61,961 bases of DNA from contig NZ_KE384336.1 in the NCBI RefSeq assembly GCF_000425225.1, positions 15,244 to 77,204 of the forward strand. Reading direction: 5' to 3'. Below the pieces are notes generated by a model. That model ran no database searches. It was not told the origin of the DNA and saw only the letters and a program-made list of their open reading frames with translations. The position numbers and the translations under genes are program-made. Source of the DNA: Pontibacillus marinus BH030004 = DSM 16465. GTDB lineage: Bacteria; Bacillota; Bacilli; Bacillales; BH030062. Positions 27,411 through 34,827 of this stretch are shown here, piece by piece; positions within the stretch are counted from its first letter, which is position 1, and each line of letters begins with the position of its first letter.

Positions 27411-27763
27411 TGAAGTTTCATCATGTAGGGATTCATGTCAAGGATTTAGAGCGTTCCTATCAGTTTTATAATGAGTATTTTGGTTTTGAGGCTGGCGCAC
27501 GGTTTACTTTGGGAGATGAATCTATTCTTTTTTTGGAGAAGGGAGAAGTAAGGCTTGAAGTGTTTGCAAATGAATCACAACCTCTGCAGACGGAGAATCA
27601 TTTGTGTTTACAGGTAGACCATTTAGATAATGTAATGATTGAGCTCAAGCAGAAGGGTCTCTTCCCTAAAGAAGGTCCTATTGTAGTGGGGAATGGTTGG
27701 AAAACTGTATTCTTCGAGGGGCCTGATCAAGAAGTGATCGAGCTATTAGAAGCTAAAAGGTGA
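27410..27763 (+). CDS. VOC-family protein (glyoxalase-like)
   Basis: Single VOC domain of 117 residues. It begins KFHHVGIHVKDLERSYQFY and ends FFEGPDQEVIELLEAK, with potential metal ligands His near position 4-5, His in CLQVDHLDN and Glu in VIELLE. It could be a dioxygenase, isomerase or lyase domain. The ATG overlaps the stop of the QueA-like gene by one base (TAATG), so translation is coupled. Third and last gene of the SDR/QueA-like/VOC cassette. Confidence 0.83.
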   Translation: MKFHHVGIHVKDLERSYQFYNEYFGFEAGARFTLGDESILFLEKGEVRLEVFANESQPLQTENHLCLQVDHLDNVMIELKQKGLFPKEGPIVVGNGWKTVFFEGPDQEVIELLEAKR

Positions 27764-27799
27764 AAGTTCTCTCTTATCGGAGGGAGCTTTCACCTTCTT
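27757..27799 (+). terminator. Probable terminator of the SDR/QueA-like/VOC cassette
   Basis: Stem AAGGTGAAAG (27758-27767) with CTTTCACCTT (27787-27796). The T-tract after it is weak. Confidence 0.55.
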
Positions 27800-27868
27800 G
27801 ATGAGATTTTTAATATTTTAGGGAGATTTTGGAGTATGTTTTATGGCTTAGACGTACTCTACAAGCAC

Positions 27869-28897
27869 TCACACCTTCACAGCATATACCACATGCAAAA
27901 TATCACTTAGCCGCTTCACTTCCACTCGATAACCATGCTGCTCAAACCATCCACTTAGTTGGGACCGCAATCCATAATACTCATCACGAATAGCAAATAT
28001 CGCTTCCGTATTCCCTTCCTCTTCAAACTGATCCATCACCGCTTCTTTTTGTTCCTCATCTTCAAACATCAAATCCGCAATGGCAATGCGCCCATTATCA
28101 TTTAGTACACGATCCATCTCCTGAAGAGCAAGCAATTTTTCTTCATCAGTGAGGTGGTGGAGTGCATAGCTAGATACAATGAAATCAACTTGCTTATCCA
28201 TTAGTGGAAGCGCCAAAAAGTGCCCATGACGTGTATCGATTGTGGGATGCTTTTCTCCGCAAACCTTCAGCATCTCTTCTGACTGGTCGACACCGATCAT
28301 AGATGCACCTGACTCAAAACACTTTTCAGCAAGGTTTCCCGTGCCAATTCCAATATCTAGCCCCGTCTCTCCTTCAACAGGCTTCACAAACCCTACAGCG
28401 GATCCTAATGCCTCCTCATAAAATTCATGTACATTAAAACGGAATCCGCTCCTCTTCAGGCTCTTATCATAATCCTTTGCCTGGCTATCAAAATTCCACT
28501 GGTCTTCCCAGCTCTTCCGCTTCTGCTTCACATCCTTTAAATGATTGGACAATGTAAAAATATCTTTCTGAGAAAACGATGGCTGCTCTAACATCTGGTC
28601 CAATGTAGAGATCATATCCTTAATCTCGAGCCACTCCTCATATAGAGCAGAACGTTGCATGTTTAAGTATTTACGAACCTCATTTTCGTCTTGAAGTGTC
28701 GTTTTAATTTTAGAGGTCGACATGCCGACTTCACGTAATGCCAAGATGGTCTGGAGTTTCCATAGATCCGCTTCATTGTAATATCGGTAATCGTTCTCCC
28801 CTTTTTCTGGTTGAATTAACCCTTTCTCTTCATAAAACCGAATCGTACGTGGTGTTGTATTTAATCGACTAGCAGCTTCTTTAATTTTCAAAATCAT
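27869..28897 (-). CDS. MerR-type regulator fused to a SAM-dependent methyltransferase
   Basis: Fusion protein of 342 residues. Residues 1-70 are a MerR winged helix-turn-helix (IKEAASRLNTTPRTIRFYEEKGLIQP, then YRYYNEADLWKLQTILALREVGMS); a helical linker spans about 75-125; from about 135 a class I methyltransferase begins, with SAM motif LDIGIGTGN at 180-188 and VDFIVSSYALHHLTDEE. The usual MerR ligand-binding domain is thus replaced by an enzyme that might sense or modify its inducer. The ATG lies two bases after GGGGG, so the in-frame TTG two codons later may be the true start. Upstream lies a 19-bp-spacer promoter with a perfect palindrome. Confidence 0.88.
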   Translation of the reverse strand: MILKIKEAASRLNTTPRTIRFYEEKGLIQPEKGENDYRYYNEADLWKLQTILALREVGMSTSKIKTTLQDENEVRKYLNMQRSALYEEWLEIKDMISTLDQMLEQPSFSQKDIFTLSNHLKDVKQKRKSWEDQWNFDSQAKDYDKSLKRSGFRFNVHEFYEEALGSAVGFVKPVEGETGLDIGIGTGNLAEKCFESGASMIGVDQSEEMLKVCGEKHPTIDTRHGHFLALPLMDKQVDFIVSSYALHHLTDEEKLLALQEMDRVLNDNGRIAIADLMFEDEEQKEAVMDQFEEEGNTEAIFAIRDEYYGLRSQLSGWFEQHGYRVEVKRLSDILHVVYAVKV

Positions 28898-28918
28898 ATC
28901 CCCCTTTACTATGTTCTA

Positions 28919-28949
28919 ATCGTACAGCTTAACGTTACGTTAAGGTAAA
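28919..28949 (-). promoter_or_regulatory. MerR-type promoter/operator with 19-bp spacer
   Basis: On the minus strand -35 TTTACC (28944-28949) and -10 TACGAT (28919-28924) are separated by exactly 19 bp, the over-long spacing diagnostic of MerR-regulated promoters. The spacer holds the perfect palindrome CTTAACGTaACGTTAAG (28928-28944). The regulator gene lies directly downstream, so autoregulation is likely. Confidence 0.85.
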
Positions 28950-28957
28950 GGAGTTTT

Positions 28958-29737
28958 TTAAAGAAACTTCCCCCAAGTATGTTGAAGGTTCTCTAGGAAG
29001 AGCTGATTTAGCTGAGGTGTGATCTCCTTTTTCGTTGTATCTTGTGCTTGAATGTATCTTTCGAGATGCTCCACTTCTCTTTCAATAAAATCATGCAATA
29101 CAGGACTACGAGTAACATACTCCTGCCCATCTGGACTCTTTTTTATATCCTTTAAATGTTGAAGAGCCTGTTTTACATCTGAATTTAGAGACAAATCATT
29201 CAAAAGTTTATCAAAATGAATAGGGGGTGCCTCTTTATAGGTCTCAATCCATTTACACATCAAGATCGGACGCAATACGTGGAGATACTTTTTCACTTTG
29301 ACCACATCTTGCATGAGATAATCCTTCACGTTCCCTTTCGCCATGTGGAAATAATGGTATAGCACTGGAACTGGTGAGAATACCTCAGCCTCTAATTCTT
29401 TTATCGATTTGACGAAGAATGAGTCAGATAGGTAGACAAGTTCTGATTGCAGCCACTCAAACAACGGTGGATTGGATTTCCGGAAAAGCTTCAGTGCTTT
29501 TTGCAGATCCCATCCGTTCATATCTAGAAGATCATCTACAGGTAATTCGATCACATCTCTCTGCTGATCAATCGATAAATACCAATCTGGTTTATGTATA
29601 TAGATAAATCGAACATCATAATCACTACCAGGTGCATGTAATCCGTATGCTCGACTGCCTGCATCACAAGCATATAACACCTTTACGTCATGCTGTTTTT
29701 CAATTTGATCGATATGATGAAGGATATGATCTCTCAC
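28958..29737 (-). CDS. Nucleotidyltransferase-superfamily protein (YcgL/RlaP-like)
   Basis: Protein of 259 residues resembling the YcgL/RlaP (PF10127) family. The N-terminal motif is CDAGSRAYGLHAPGSDYDVRFIYIH, i.e. GSRAYGxxxxxSDYDxR with two metal-binding Asp residues. Members are predicted nucleotidyltransferases, some linked to RNA repair; the activity of this one is unknown. The start is GTG with GAAGGTG upstream. It lies directly upstream of the MerR-methyltransferase gene but is separated from it by that gene's own promoter. Confidence 0.82.
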   Translation of the reverse strand: MRDHILHHIDQIEKQHDVKVLYACDAGSRAYGLHAPGSDYDVRFIYIHKPDWYLSIDQQRDVIELPVDDLLDMNGWDLQKALKLFRKSNPPLFEWLQSELVYLSDSFFVKSIKELEAEVFSPVPVLYHYFHMAKGNVKDYLMQDVVKVKKYLHVLRPILMCKWIETYKEAPPIHFDKLLNDLSLNSDVKQALQHLKDIKKSPDGQEYVTRSPVLHDFIEREVEHLERYIQAQDTTKKEITPQLNQLFLENLQHTWGKFL

Positions 29738-29772
29738 CTATTTCACCTTCTTTTTTCTTTTATTATCTCTGT

Positions 29773-30279
29773 TTATCTGTCGTAGAATTCATTTGCCTTT
29801 TCATAGACAAGGTGTCCTAATCTACTATCTAAACTTCCCCTATCAAACAAGTACTTTTCAGGAGCAAAATCCTCCCAAGGCTCCTCCTCAGTCGGGATCT
29901 TATGGCTGATAACATCGTAGCCTAAAGTAGCACGAAGATCTAACGTAAACATGATTGGACTTACAAAAACTTGTTTTCCATATTTAGAATCCTCAGTAGT
30001 ATGATGGCAGAGCACACCTCCGTACACATCTACTTGTAATTTATTAGAGTTCGTTTCATACCCCGTAGTCATATACGAGCAAAAGTATCTCGGCTCCTCT
30101 TTCTCTTCTTCAATAACCGTGGAAACAAAGTCATCATCTTCATAGGTATCTTTCACATAATCCTCGATAGCTTCATCAATTTCCTGCAGATCCACTAGTA
30201 CAGGACTTGAACTAATTTTTTGATTACACCCAGCTATGAACAATATTAAAAACATAAATAAAAACAAAACCCGTTTCAT
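29773..30279 (-). CDS. Putative lipoprotein
   Basis: Protein of 168 residues with a lipoprotein signal: basic start, hydrophobic stretch and lipobox FIAGC. The mature part is acidic (many Glu and Asp) with no domain I recognise. I chose the ATG preceded by AAAGGGAG over an upstream in-frame codon. Single gene; likely anchored on the outer face of the membrane. Confidence 0.7.
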   Translation of the reverse strand: MKRVLFLFMFLILFIAGCNQKISSSPVLVDLQEIDEAIEDYVKDTYEDDDFVSTVIEEEKEEPRYFCSYMTTGYETNSNKLQVDVYGGVLCHHTTEDSKYGKQVFVSPIMFTLDLRATLGYDVISHKIPTEEEPWEDFAPEKYLFDRGSLDSRLGHLVYEKANEFYDR

Positions 30280-30357
30280 ACTCTCTCCCTTTCCTTTTCC
30301 ATTCATAATATTAGATTTTGAGGGATTTTCAGGAAATTAACAAGAGGTTTTTGATCG

Positions 30358-30398
30358 AAAAACCCCACCAAGCTAATAAAATAGCCTAGTGGGGTTTG
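30358..30398 (-). terminator. Terminator of D-amino acid aminotransferase gene
   Basis: AAACCCCAC (about 30360-30368) pairs with GTGGGGTTT (30389-30397); T-rich tail on the minus strand. Confidence 0.85.
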
Positions 30399-30400
30399 GA

Positions 30401-31327
30401 TTAATTCGCATCAGCATGTGGTTTGTACTCTTCAAGTCCTGGACGCACGACCGTTTCAAAAATAGATCGATATTCTGGAATTCCAGCATCTTGTTCATAT
30501 GCTTGTTGCAGCAGACGAGTTATCACACCTGGTTCTCCATCAGCGATAAACTCGCCATCCACTTGTGTAATGGGCATAACCTCTGCTGTACTACTTGATA
30601 AGAACATTTCATCCGCTTCTTGAATGTGCTCAAGGGTGAAAGGAATTTCCTTAAACGGAATATCAAGCTTTTGACAAAATTCCTCAATACGCATGCGGAC
30701 ACAACCATGCAAGATATTCTTCGTCGCAGGGTGCGTATAAATGGTGCCATCCTTAACTAAATAAGCATTCGCAGAACTACACTCCGTTACTTTCCCTTCT
30801 TTGTGTAAGATCGCTTCGAAACTTCCTTGCTCTTTTGCTTCTTGCTTCGCCATGACATTTGGCAACAGATTCAAGCTCTTGATATAGCATAGTTCCCAAC
30901 GAATATCAGGATGCGTAATAACTGAAACCCCTTCACGCATCGGTTCTAGTTTACGTGGTACGTCTTTCACATAAGCGTAGAGATTCGCAACAACACCTTC
31001 AGGAAAAACGTGATCTCTAGGAGCAGAGCCACGTGTTATTTGAAGATACATTTTTGCATCGCCAGTCACTTGATTCATCTCTAACAATTGATTCAGCTTT
31101 TGATACAGCTCTGCCTTTTCAAATGGCACCTCTATCTTTATAGCTTCAGCTGAACGATACAGTCGCTCAACATGTTCATCCATTAAGTAATATTCACCAT
31201 CATAAATTCGGACAACCTCGTACACACCATCCCCGAATTGTAAGCCTCGCTCTTCAAAGGGATAGTTAAGCTCTTCGTTGTTCACATATTCCGTTTGTGT
31301 TAAAACGTATGGTTTCATTGTCATCAT
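30401..31327 (-). CDS. dat: D-amino acid aminotransferase
   Basis: PLP-dependent class IV aminotransferase of 308 residues. It interconverts D-alanine and D-glutamate for peptidoglycan precursors. Visible are ERGLQFGDGVYEVVRIYDG near the N-terminus, the PLP lysine Lys150 in YIKSLNLLPN, the phosphate-binding EGKVTECSSANAYLVKDGTIYTHP, and SSSTAEVMPITQVDG. These match Bacillus D-alanine aminotransferase closely; the C-terminal extension of about 20 residues is somewhat long. AGGAGG precedes the start, with a second ATG one codon later. Single gene with a terminator. Confidence 0.93.
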   Translation of the reverse strand: MMTMKPYVLTQTEYVNNEELNYPFEERGLQFGDGVYEVVRIYDGEYYLMDEHVERLYRSAEAIKIEVPFEKAELYQKLNQLLEMNQVTGDAKMYLQITRGSAPRDHVFPEGVVANLYAYVKDVPRKLEPMREGVSVITHPDIRWELCYIKSLNLLPNVMAKQEAKEQGSFEAILHKEGKVTECSSANAYLVKDGTIYTHPATKNILHGCVRMRIEEFCQKLDIPFKEIPFTLEHIQEADEMFLSSSTAEVMPITQVDGEFIADGEPGVITRLLQQAYEQDAGIPEYRSIFETVVRPGLEEYKPHADAN

Positions 31328-31513
31328 GTATCCTCCTGTCTCGAAAGGGAGTATGGTTTATCCTATTCCAACTATTGTTTTAATGTACACAAATATCGTT
31401 CACAATAGTTTATCAAACCTTCGTCCTTATGTGTATCATCAAAAAGTCATAAGTTGTAATACAATTGAAATACCCTTATTAAGACGAGATCACACATAAA
31501 ATGGAATTAAGAA

Positions 31514-31550
31514 TAAAAAACCGCTGAGCCTCACTTCCCAAGCCCAACGG
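31514..31550 (-). terminator. Terminator of four-helix membrane protein gene
   Basis: On the minus strand a ten-pair stem beginning CCGTTGGGC and closing GGCTCAGCGG, with a few G-U pairs, is followed by six T. Confidence 0.75.
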
Positions 31551-31557
31551 AATTGTC

Positions 31558-31968
31558 TTATGTATCAACAGAATGCTTTTTTCTATAATGGAGTCTTTTA
31601 ATACCAAACGTGATTCCTCGAATCAGTAGATACACACCAAAGAATACAAAGAATCCAACAACACCAATCGCTGCATCATCAAACTCCATATTCCCACTTC
31701 CTGTGATCCCCTGTTGAATTTCCAAAGCAAACACAAATACAAGAACCATCGTAAATGTATATATAAACGAAATCGCTGTTATACTCCATTTGGAAAGAAC
31801 TCGAAAAGCGATATGTACCAAGAGGAAACTTAAAAATCCAAAGAACCCAACAATCCAAAAATGAAGTTCTTTATCGGTTAACCCTAACCCGAAGGTCTCA
31901 GATAAATATAAAAACAGATCATGAAATGTATCTACAATTTTGGCTAAAAACAAAATGACATCTTTCAT
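31558..31968 (-). CDS. Integral membrane protein of unknown function
   Basis: Protein of 136 residues with about four hydrophobic segments (roughly 5-25, 36-58, 63-85, 97-120) and a basic C-terminus. No family is recognised. AAGGTG precedes the ATG. Single gene ending in a strong hairpin terminator; upstream is a region divergent to a nucleotidyltransferase gene. Confidence 0.72.
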   Translation of the reverse strand: MKDVILFLAKIVDTFHDLFLYLSETFGLGLTDKELHFWIVGFFGFLSFLLVHIAFRVLSKWSITAISFIYTFTMVLVFVFALEIQQGITGSGNMEFDDAAIGVVGFFVFFGVYLLIRGITFGIKRLHYRKKHSVDT

Positions 31969-32120
31969 ACCTTCACCTCAATATAAGCTTAAGTTGTTCA
32001 TTATCCGCCATGTCTCCACTTTAAACCTTTTCTTCATTAAATATGGAAATCCCTGCTAGTCGCTTTCCTCTTTCTATGATAAGGTTTAGAAATAAACTTT
32101 TCGAATAGGGGGATGGGAGA

Positions 32121-32921
32121 ATGACCGCTTTACCCATACATCAATCATTTGTCGACAACGTTATTGAAAAAACGAAACAAGACCCACGTATCGTTGGCGT
32201 AGCTATGGGAGGATCTTGGGTCTTCGGAAACATGGATGAATATTCAGATTTGGATTTTGTGATCGTGTATGATCCTCATTACAAAGAAGAGGTCATGACC
32301 AACCGTGATTCTTTTGCTGATGAGTTTGGTGAGCTCTTATCTTCCTTTACTGGAGAGCATGTAGGAGAACCACGTTTACTTGTATGTCTATATAACGATC
32401 CCTTACTTCATGTCGATTATAAGTTTATTACACCAGACGAACTCTCAGATCGCATTGAGGACCCTGCGATTTTGTGGGAACGAGACAACACTCTTTCACA
32501 AGTAATCGAGCAAACAAAAGCTTCATTCCCTTATCCAGATTATCAATACATCGAAGACCGCTTTTGGCCATGGATTCATTATTGCGCTGTTAAACTAGGT
32601 CGTGGAGAAATTTTTGAGCTCTTGGGAACCATTCACTTTTTCATGGATCGTATAATTGGACCTATGGTAAAAATCAAAAACGGATATAAACCAAATGGGA
32701 CTCGTCACTTGGAAAAACAAGCTGGCGAATATTACGAGCGACTCGTCGCTTCTGCTCCAGCTCACAATGAAAAGGATTGTGCAGTTGCACTACTCACGAT
32801 CGTTGGGCTTTATGAGGAGCTAAAAGAAGAACTAATGGATGAAACCATTCAACGGAATGATCCGACAAAGCAGGTATGTGAAGCCTATTTGAAAAGCATT
32901 ACAGATAAGATTTTGCAGTAG
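32121..32921 (+). CDS. Nucleotidyltransferase-domain protein (aminoglycoside-adenylyltransferase-like)
   Basis: Protein of 266 residues. N-terminal motif VAMGGSWVFGNMDEYSDLDFVIVYD has the GSx9DxD pattern of the nucleotidyltransferase fold. A C-terminal helical region follows (RFWPWIHYCAVKLGRGEIFELL). The layout resembles chromosomal proteins often named after antibiotic adenylyltransferases, but a resistance role is not shown. GGGGGATGGGAG precedes the ATG. It is the third nucleotidyltransferase-fold gene within about 10 kb, though the three differ in sequence. Confidence 0.82.
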   Translation: MTALPIHQSFVDNVIEKTKQDPRIVGVAMGGSWVFGNMDEYSDLDFVIVYDPHYKEEVMTNRDSFADEFGELLSSFTGEHVGEPRLLVCLYNDPLLHVDYKFITPDELSDRIEDPAILWERDNTLSQVIEQTKASFPYPDYQYIEDRFWPWIHYCAVKLGRGEIFELLGTIHFFMDRIIGPMVKIKNGYKPNGTRHLEKQAGEYYERLVASAPAHNEKDCAVALLTIVGLYEELKEELMDETIQRNDPTKQVCEAYLKSITDKILQ

Positions 32922-32978
32922 AAGTAGGACCACTCGACGATTTCGTTCAAGGGTGGTAATATAGAAGTAGAAGAATCA

Positions 32979-33099
32979 TACAATAAAAAAGCGACCGTAG
33001 CAACTACGATCGCCCAAAATAGTGTTCCCTCAAGGGGATCAGCCTATTGCAATAAATAGACCTCGCCCGATACGCCAATATTAGGGGGTCTATTTATTT
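32979..33099 (+). ncRNA. Possible antisense antitoxin RNA (tentative)
   Basis: A TACAAT box at 32979-32984 on the plus strand could start an RNA near 32991 that runs against the 3' end of the toxin mRNA. The 12-bp stem AATAAATAGACC (33051-33062) and GGTCTATTTATT (33087-33098), followed by TT, could end it, giving about 110 nt. In bsrG/SR4 and txpA/RatA the antitoxin overlaps the toxin 3' end in this way. The -35 box is poor, so this is inference. Confidence 0.4.
32985..33013 (-). terminator. Terminator of the toxin mRNA
   Basis: GCGACCGTAG-CAA-CTACGATCGC (32991-33013) is a strong stem; on the minus strand it is followed by six T. It gives a toxin transcript of about 275 nt, the size of known BsrG-type mRNAs. 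Confidence 0.88.
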
Positions 33100-33212
33100 T
33101 GGTCTTTCGTTAACTCGATAATAAGCTTCACCACAAAACCTAACAAACCAACAAGGAACATACCTGCTGAAAACAACATCATTAGGATATGGTAAAGTTC
33201 TATAGGCCACAC
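33090..33212 (-). CDS. Type I toxin-like small membrane protein (TxpA/BsrG/BsrE family)
   Basis: Frame of 40 codons from GTG, or 37 from the ATA at 33201-33203. From the ATA the peptide reads I-E-L-Y-H-I-L-M-M-L, then SAGMFLVGLLGFVVKLI and a charged tail ending KDQNK. Tyr4, Leu7, Met8 and Gly14 fall on the same positions as in BsrG and BsrE, whose Met1 then aligns with ATA. AAAGGGGG lies eight bases before ATA but only one before GTG. The toxin would insert in the membrane. The leader has a CCCC...GGGG hairpin over the ribosome site. Start codon use is uncertain; the gene could be silent, very weakly translated, or start at GTG. Confidence 0.7.
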   Translation of the reverse strand: MWPIELYHILMMLFSAGMFLVGLLGFVVKLIIELTKDQNK

Positions 33213-33241
33213 CCCCTTTCTTTTGGGGATATAGCCGACCG

Positions 33242-33264
33242 CCCTAATATTGCGAACACTATTT
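33242..33264 (-). promoter_or_regulatory. Toxin 5' leader with two antisense segments to the 3' region
   Basis: On the minus strand AAATAGTGTTC (33254-33264) is complementary to 33017-33027, and CAATATTAGGG (33242-33252) is complementary to 33076-33086, both in the 3' part of the same transcript. Such 5'-3' pairing keeps BsrG-family mRNAs untranslated until processed. Confidence 0.65.
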
Positions 33265-33271
33265 GCAGACT

Positions 33272-33277
33272 AGTATA
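33272..33277 (-). promoter_or_regulatory. Promoter -10 of the toxin gene
   Basis: TATACT on the minus strand with an upstream TGT giving an extended -10; the predicted start near 33265 coincides with the first base of the leader pairing segment. The -35 is weak. Confidence 0.6.
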
Positions 33278-33336
33278 ACACAACGCTTTTCTCGTTCATT
33301 CCTTCTATAGAACTATTCCACTTGCTTCCCTCCCCT

Positions 33337-34101
33337 TTACCCTTTCTGAATCACAATCGCCTGACGCCCCATTTGATCCCACCCACGGATAAACGCCTTT
33401 TTATTTAACTTACGGTGCTTTGTACCGGAGAGTGGATCGTTAATGTAAACGTTGTGTTCATCAAAGCCTGTTATGACAACTGAATGCTCATGATACGTAA
33501 TATCAACTGGGCCATCCTGGGTTTGCCACTTCGTCCAATGCTTTTTAGACAAACGATCAAAGCTCGAATTTTGGATCACCCAAACAGGCATCCCTTTGGA
33601 AACGTGCTCCAACACCACATTAAAACTTTTCCCGGTTAAGTCTAGAGCTCGTCCTTTGGCATAATCCTGAGCAAGCTGGTGAATCGGCTTATGATAAACA
33701 CCTAGTCCTGGCTTTTGGAAACTGTACATATCACCTACAAAGCCCCGATTAGGATTCCCGAAATTCACTTGGCCATTTTTGACTTGGTACGGTGTGGGAT
33801 CGCGTTTAACCTTTTTGGCAAGTTCATTTTTCCCTACATGAATCCCATTATGTTGGAGAATCATAGCAAGACTCGTGACCTCACATCCTCTTGGAAGTTC
33901 CGGCATTTGGCGAATGAGTGGCACGTCAAGTTTTATCGAAGTCGTTAATGGTTGCGTGAATCGACTCGCGGTAATTTTTGAAGACTTCTGGGTAAGTGAT
34001 AATTTATGGATAGCATGATCACGTGAAGAGCGTGTGTTATCTGCTTGTGCTGTAGTAAAAAAGAAAGTACATATCAGGACACCTATAACGGTTGTTTTCA
34101 T
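33337..34101 (-). CDS. Secreted C39-like peptidase-domain protein
   Basis: Protein of 254 residues with a Sec signal peptide (KTTVIGVLICTFFFTTAQA, 2-20) and a papain-like C39_2 domain from about residue 60: LDVPLIRQMPELPRGCEVTSLAMIL carries the catalytic Cys, YHEHSVVITGFDEHNVYINDPLSG carries the catalytic His and Asn/Asp region. Such proteins are secreted cysteine peptidases or peptide-binding proteins of unknown substrate. The ATG is preceded by GGAGGTG. Single gene next to the toxin locus. Confidence 0.87.
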   Translation of the reverse strand: MKTTVIGVLICTFFFTTAQADNTRSSRDHAIHKLSLTQKSSKITASRFTQPLTTSIKLDVPLIRQMPELPRGCEVTSLAMILQHNGIHVGKNELAKKVKRDPTPYQVKNGQVNFGNPNRGFVGDMYSFQKPGLGVYHKPIHQLAQDYAKGRALDLTGKSFNVVLEHVSKGMPVWVIQNSSFDRLSKKHWTKWQTQDGPVDITYHEHSVVITGFDEHNVYINDPLSGTKHRKLNKKAFIRGWDQMGRQAIVIQKG

Positions 34102-34200
34102 GCTCTTCACCTCCATGTAAATGTTGCGTCTAGTTTTCCCGAGGTGTTGAGGATTATGATAATTGGGTACAAATAATAACAAGAAGAAAGGTGGCTCATC

Positions 34201-34767
34201 ATGAAGCGAAGAAATTATTTAGATCAATTTTATACCGTTGACGAAGAGTCAGGAGATTATATCATCGAAATTGCGATTCAAGAGTACGATGATATTTTTA
34301 ACAACTGGGATTCTTCAGTCTATAATATTCGTGATCTTGACAGCAGTTTAAAAGCTTTTATTGAGGAGTGCTCACGAGATATTGACATTAATAAAAAGAT
34401 ATCCTTACGCTTTAATATCAGGAAAGAAACGAAGGACCCCAAGTTAGAAGAGACAATATCGAATGGTATTAGTAACTTTTTTGAGTACTATTGGTACATA
34501 ACGAAACGCCAGCTACGTGAACGTAACAAAAAAGCTATTCTGTTTATCCTGATTTCTGCTGCATTTACGATTACATCTTTCTTTTTAAAGAATGATATTG
34601 ATCCGAAGTTATTTCAACACTTCATCCTAGAAAGCCTTACTGTTGGCGGCTGGATATTCATGTGGGAAGCCTTCTCCCACTTATTTATTCAGAGCAATGA
34701 CCAACGCAAAAAGAAAAAAGAATACAAAAGACTCATTAAAGCACCTATGCTTTTCCGATATAAATAG
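34201..34767 (+). CDS. Membrane protein with N-terminal soluble domain, unknown
   Basis: Protein of 188 residues. Residues 1-105 are charged and soluble (acidic, with conserved-looking RFNIRKETKDPKLEE), followed by two membrane segments (about 112-128 and 139-160) and a very basic tail (QRKKKKEYKRLIK). No family recognised. AAAGGTGG precedes the ATG. It lies 60 bp upstream of a CPBP protease gene in the same direction, so the two may be cotranscribed. Confidence 0.7.
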   Translation: MKRRNYLDQFYTVDEESGDYIIEIAIQEYDDIFNNWDSSVYNIRDLDSSLKAFIEECSRDIDINKKISLRFNIRKETKDPKLEETISNGISNFFEYYWYITKRQLRERNKKAILFILISAAFTITSFFLKNDIDPKLFQHFILESLTVGGWIFMWEAFSHLFIQSNDQRKKKKEYKRLIKAPMLFRYK

Positions 34768-34827
34768 TGGTAGAATATGGATAAGGAATAAACCTGCTTC
34801 TTTTATAGACAAATCGGAGGATGGGAC

